Below are positions 61,242 to 64,000 of a stretch of 64,000 bases of DNA, piece after piece (position 1 is the stretch's first letter; each line of letters opens with the position of its first letter). The position numbers and the translations under genes are program-made. Location: the NCBI RefSeq assembly GCF_039929605.1, contig NZ_JBDSQX010000075.1, forward strand, positions 9,049-73,048. The letters are read 5' to 3'. This stretch comes from Pelomonas sp039929605. Lineage in GTDB: Bacteria; Pseudomonadota; Gammaproteobacteria; Burkholderiales; Burkholderiaceae_C. The notes below the pieces were generated by a model. That model was not told where the DNA came from. It did not search any database and saw only the letters and a program-made list of their open reading frames with translations.

Positions 61242-62798
61242 TCAGTTCCGCATCAGGTAGTCGAAGGCGCCGAGTGCGGCCTTCGCGCCATCACCGGCGG
61301 CGATGATGATCTGCTTGAAGGGCACGGTCGTCACGTCGCCCGCGGCGAACACGCCGGGCAGTGAGGTCGCGCCCTTGGCGTCCACGATGATCTCGCCGTG
61401 CTTGCTGAGCTCCAGCGTGCCGCGCAGCCACTCGGTGTTGGGCACCAAGCCGATCTGCACGAAGCAGCCCTCCACTTCCACACGCCGGGCCTCGCCCGAC
61501 ACGCGGTCGGTGTAGTTCAGGCCGTCAAGCTTGCCATTGCTTCCACCGGTGAACTCGGTCGTCTGCGCGTTGGTGTGGATGGTCACGTTGGGCAGGCTCT
61601 TCAGCTTGTTGACGAGCACCGCGTCGGCGCGCAGCTCGGCGCCGAACTCGATCAGCGTCACGTGTTTGACGATGCCGGCTAGGTCGATGGCGGCTTCTAC
61701 GCCCGAGTTGCCGCCGCCGATGACCGCGACCGGCTTGCCCTTGAACAGCGGGCCGTCGCAGTGCGGGCAGTAGGCCACGCCCTTGTTCTTGTACTCGGCT
61801 TCGCCGGGCACATTGACATTCCGCCAGCGCGCGCCGGTGGACAGGATGACGGTCTTGCCCTTGAGCCTGGCGCCGTTGGCCAGCTCGACCTCGACATAAC
61901 CGCCCGGTTGAGCGGCCGGCGTGAGCTTCTCGGCGCGCTGCAGGTTGTGGATGTCGACCTTGTAGTCCTTGACGTGGCCTTCCAGCGCGGCAGCGAACTT
62001 CGGGCCGTCGGTGACGGAGACGGAGATGTAGTTCTCGATGCCCAGCGTGTCGTTCACCTGGCCGCCGAAGCGCTCGGCCGCGACGCCGGTGCGGATGCCC
62101 TTGCGTGCCGCGTAGACCGCAGCCGCAGCACCGGCAGGACCGCCGCCGATGATGAGCATGTCGTAGGGCTCCTCGGCGTCGAGCTTCTTCGCGTCACGCG
62201 CGCTGGCACCGGTGTCGAGCTTGGTGACGATTTCTTCCAGGCTCATGCGGCCCGAGGCGAAGGGCTGGCCGTTCAGCCACACGGCCGGCACGGCCATGAT
62301 GTCGCGCCCCTCGACCTCGCTCTGGAACAGGCCGCCGTCGATGACGGTGGTGCGGATGCGCGGGTTCACGATGGACATCAGCGACAGCGCCTGCACCACG
62401 TCCGGGCAGTTGTGGCAGGTCAGGCTCATGTAGATCTCGAAGTCGAGGTCCACGTCCAGCGCCTTGACGGCGTCGATCTGCGCCTGCTCGACCTTGGGCG
62501 GGTGACCGCCGGTCCACAGCAGCGCGAGCACCAGTGACGTGAACTCGTGGCCCAACGGGATGGCCGCGAAACGCAGGCTCTGCTCGGTGCCCGTGCGGCG
62601 CAGCAGGAAGGACGGCGTGCGCGTATCGACACCGTCCGCACGGAACGAAATCTTGTCGTTCATGCCGACGATCTCTTCGAGCAGTTCGCGCATCTCGTCG
62701 CTGGACGCGGAGTTGTCCAACGTGGCGACGATTTCGAACGGGAGCTTGACGTGATCCAGGTAGCCCTGGAGCTGGGTCTTCAGTGCGGCGTCCAACAT
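61242..62798 (-). CDS. ahpF: alkyl hydroperoxide reductase flavoprotein subunit AhpF
   Basis: NADH-dependent disulfide reductase that recycles AhpC. 518 residues: the N-terminal double thioredoxin-fold domain has the redox pair Cys128-Cys131 (LTCHNCP). The thioredoxin-reductase-like part has FAD motif IIGGGPAGAAAAVYAARKG (216-234), active pair Cys344-Cys347 (AYCPHCDG), NADH motif VIGGGNSGVEAAIDLAG and C-terminal VFAAGDVTTV. It lies downstream of ahpC (128 bases), with a terminator-like hairpin between that may lower its expression. Confidence 0.97.
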   Translation of the reverse strand: MLDAALKTQLQGYLDHVKLPFEIVATLDNSASSDEMRELLEEIVGMNDKISFRADGVDTRTPSFLLRRTGTEQSLRFAAIPLGHEFTSLVLALLWTGGHPPKVEQAQIDAVKALDVDLDFEIYMSLTCHNCPDVVQALSLMSIVNPRIRTTVIDGGLFQSEVEGRDIMAVPAVWLNGQPFASGRMSLEEIVTKLDTGASARDAKKLDAEEPYDMLIIGGGPAGAAAAVYAARKGIRTGVAAERFGGQVNDTLGIENYISVSVTDGPKFAAALEGHVKDYKVDIHNLQRAEKLTPAAQPGGYVEVELANGARLKGKTVILSTGARWRNVNVPGEAEYKNKGVAYCPHCDGPLFKGKPVAVIGGGNSGVEAAIDLAGIVKHVTLIEFGAELRADAVLVNKLKSLPNVTIHTNAQTTEFTGGSNGKLDGLNYTDRVSGEARRVEVEGCFVQIGLVPNTEWLRGTLELSKHGEIIVDAKGATSLPGVFAAGDVTTVPFKQIIIAAGDGAKAALGAFDYLMRN

Positions 62799-62891
62799 GG
62801 TGAGGTCCTTTCAGTAAGGCGTGGCGGGAGGGGCCACTGCTGAAAAGGTCCGTGTTGGAGACCCTTTCAGCAGAGCCTGTGCTCTGCGGAG

Positions 62892-62913
62892 AAAAGGAGC
62901 CCTCGCGGGCCCC
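62892..62913 (-). terminator. terminator or attenuator between ahpC and ahpF
   Basis: On the minus strand GGGGCCC pairs with GGGCTCC (one G-T wobble) over the loop GCGA, followed by TTTTC. It starts 14 bases after the ahpC stop. Incomplete termination here would explain a high ahpC to ahpF ratio. Confidence 0.65.
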
Positions 62914-62926
62914 AAGCAAAACGCAT

Positions 62927-63490
62927 TTAGATCTTGCCGACCAGATCCAGCGACGGAGCGATGGTCTTGGCGCCTTCCTTCCACTTGGCCGGGCAGACTT
63001 GGCCAGGGTGGGCGGCGGTGTACTGGGCGGCCTTCAGCTTGCGCAGCGTTTCCGACACGTCACGGGCGATCTCGTTGGAGTGGATCTCGGCGGTCTTGAT
63101 GATGCCGTCCGGATTGATGACGAAGGTGCCGCGCAGCGCCAGGCCTTCTTCAGGGATGTGCACGCCGAAGGCGTTGGTCAGCGTGTGGGTCGGGTCGCCC
63201 ACGAGCGGGAACTTGGCCTTGCCGACGGCCGGCGAGGTCTCGTGCCAGACCTTGTGCGAGAAGTGCGTGTCGGTCGTGACGATGTAGACCTCGGCGCCCA
63301 TCTTCTGGAACTCGGCGTAGTTGTCGGCCGCGTCTTCGACTTCGGTCGGGCAGTTGAACGTGAAAGCGGCCGGCATGAAGATCAGCACGGACCACTTGCC
63401 CTTGAGCGTTTCGTCGCTGACGGTGACGAACTTGCCGTTGTGGAAGGCTTCGGTCTTGAAGGGCTGGACTTGGGTGTTGATCAGGGACAT
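62927..63490 (-). CDS. ahpC: alkyl hydroperoxide reductase peroxiredoxin AhpC
   Basis: Typical 2-Cys peroxiredoxin that reduces hydrogen peroxide and organic hydroperoxides. 187 residues. The peroxidatic Cys47 lies in AAFTFNCPTE (many relatives have FVCPTE) and the resolving Cys166 in GQVCPAKW. The C-terminal tail with YF-type oversensitivity motifs of eukaryotes is absent, as expected. It is first in ahpC-ahpF, preceded by a well-formed promoter. Confidence 0.97.
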   Translation of the reverse strand: MSLINTQVQPFKTEAFHNGKFVTVSDETLKGKWSVLIFMPAAFTFNCPTEVEDAADNYAEFQKMGAEVYIVTTDTHFSHKVWHETSPAVGKAKFPLVGDPTHTLTNAFGVHIPEEGLALRGTFVINPDGIIKTAEIHSNEIARDVSETLRKLKAAQYTAAHPGQVCPAKWKEGAKTIAPSLDLVGKI

Positions 63491-63529
63491 GAGGGGCTCC
63501 GTTCGGGGCGGGTTGATGGGATAGGAAGA

Positions 63530-63558
63530 ACTATATCGACGAAGCGTTTTCGGTTGAA
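63530..63558 (-). promoter_or_regulatory. probable promoter of ahpC
   Basis: On the minus strand TTCAAC (63558-63553) and TATAGT (63535-63530) are separated by 17 bases. The -10 is close to consensus. It gives a leader of about 35 bases before the ATG at 63490, in a clearly AT-richer stretch. Confidence 0.5.
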
Positions 63559-63594
63559 AACATTTATCAAATCGGCGTTATTGATTCAGCCTAT
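63558..63594 (-). promoter_or_regulatory. candidate OxyR operator upstream of ahpC
   Basis: On the minus strand ATAG, CAAT, ATTT and GTTT follow one another with exactly seven bases between, matching the OxyR layout ATAG-N7-CTAT-N7-ATAG-N7-CTAT. The first two tetrads fit well and the last two poorly. It abuts the -35 of the ahpC promoter, the usual place for OxyR activation. Confidence 0.3.
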
Positions 63595-63607
63595 CGATGG
63601 CGAGTGC

Positions 63608-64000
63608 TCAGGCCTCGTAACGGCGGTCGTAGAGCTGGTGCGGGCTGAGCTTCACGCGCAGCACCTGCGCGGCCGCGACACTGGTGATCGCATGTTCGGC
63701 CGACGCCGTATCGCGCCTGACCGGCGAGCCTAAAGCATCCCCGTGGCGATTCATAACGGCGCTGACGATCGGCGTGTTGCCTGATGTACCTCGGCGCACC
63801 GCCACGGCAATCTCGCCGCTGGCGAGCTTGACCAAGGTGCCAGGCGGGAACATGCCGACTTCCTTGACCAGCAGCGCGGCGAAGGGGTGGCCGTTGCTGC
63901 CGGTGTAGAGCGACTTGGCGGCTTGCGGTGCCGGCAGCCCGGCGCGGCCCCCGCGGCTGGCGAGCTAGGCCAGGAAGATGTCCACAAGCCGCAGCAGCTG
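63608..64000 (-). pseudogene. C-terminal part of an HD-GYP phosphodiesterase, interrupted by TAG
   Basis: The frame ending at TGA 63610-63608 reads, from the window edge, QLLRLVDIFLA, a TAG stop (63967-63965), then LASRGGRAGLPAPQAAKSLY, HPFAALLVKEVGMFPPGTLVKLASGEIAVAVRRG and ...RRDTASAEHAI. This is the end of an HD-GYP-type cyclic-di-GMP phosphodiesterase, in which the PPGxxVxLxxGEIAVVxRRG segment is characteristic. Both sides of the stop fit the family, so TAG most likely replaces a sense codon such as AAG. If real, the protein would lose its last 118 residues. The beginning of the gene is outside the window. Confidence 0.65.

Overview
The window is about 64 kb of GC-rich (by eye near 70%) chromosomal DNA, densely packed with genes. 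Its content fits a betaproteobacterium of the order Burkholderiales, probably the Rubrivivax/Leptothrix/Roseateles side. The indicators are a phaC-phaA-phaB polyhydroxybutyrate operon with a class I synthase, the polA / DUF2782 / type II homoserine kinase / BPSS1780-type membrane protein neighbourhood, DUF1841, xdhAB with guaD, and ahpC-ahpF. This placement is inferred from gene content; no rRNA or tRNA gene was recognised. No gene-free stretch exceeds 300 bases; the longest are about 214 bases (1423-1636) and 207 bases (35893-36099).

Layout. 1-2050: end of an unknown gene, a decayed zinc-ribbon/kinase-like gene, DUF1841 and a small secreted protein. 2087-5922: phaCAB on the minus strand, with a textbook sigma-54 promoter match before phaC. 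5923-9221: small membrane proteins, pgeF, maiA, a Nudix hydrolase and a three-gene operon with two paralogous DUF5985 membrane proteins. 9320-14460: guaD divergent from xdhAB (purine catabolism). 14505-16507: a hypothetical gene, an orphan LuxR-type regulator and a Phd/zeta toxin-antitoxin pair. 16611-23670: polA, DUF2782, thrB, a BPSS1780-like protein and a Tat-exported PhoX-like phosphatase.

23687-41246 is the most unusual region: six consecutive minus-strand genes. In transcription order they are an OmpR-type regulator, a LysM+FecR protein and a CHASE2 histidine kinase (overlapping reading frames), then aquaporin Z, a 2642-residue surface protein made of DUF11 and SdrD-B-like repeats, and a 1420-residue OmpA-domain outer-membrane beta-barrel protein translationally coupled to it. 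Three TGTC half-sites at exact 11-bp spacing lie upstream of the giant gene. I infer an envelope-sensing circuit next to a giant surface fibre and its probable outer-membrane partner.

41277-43563 is a patchwork: a thioesterase gene remnant, a serine hydrolase, the intact paralogous thioesterase and a toxin-antitoxin pair whose toxin has an in-frame stop. 43564-55437 holds uvrD, a DUF481 protein, a GNAT enzyme, a GGDEF-EAL protein, a soluble histidine kinase with a REC-TPR regulator, YchJ, a TruC-like pseudouridine synthase, a medium-chain reductase and a periplasmic solute-binding-like protein. 55481-64000 holds a CocE/NonD hydrolase, PPK2, a six-Asp-box beta-propeller paired with a MoaD/ThiS-like protein, RarD, a small secreted protein, ahpF, ahpC and the end of an HD-GYP gene that carries an in-frame amber codon.
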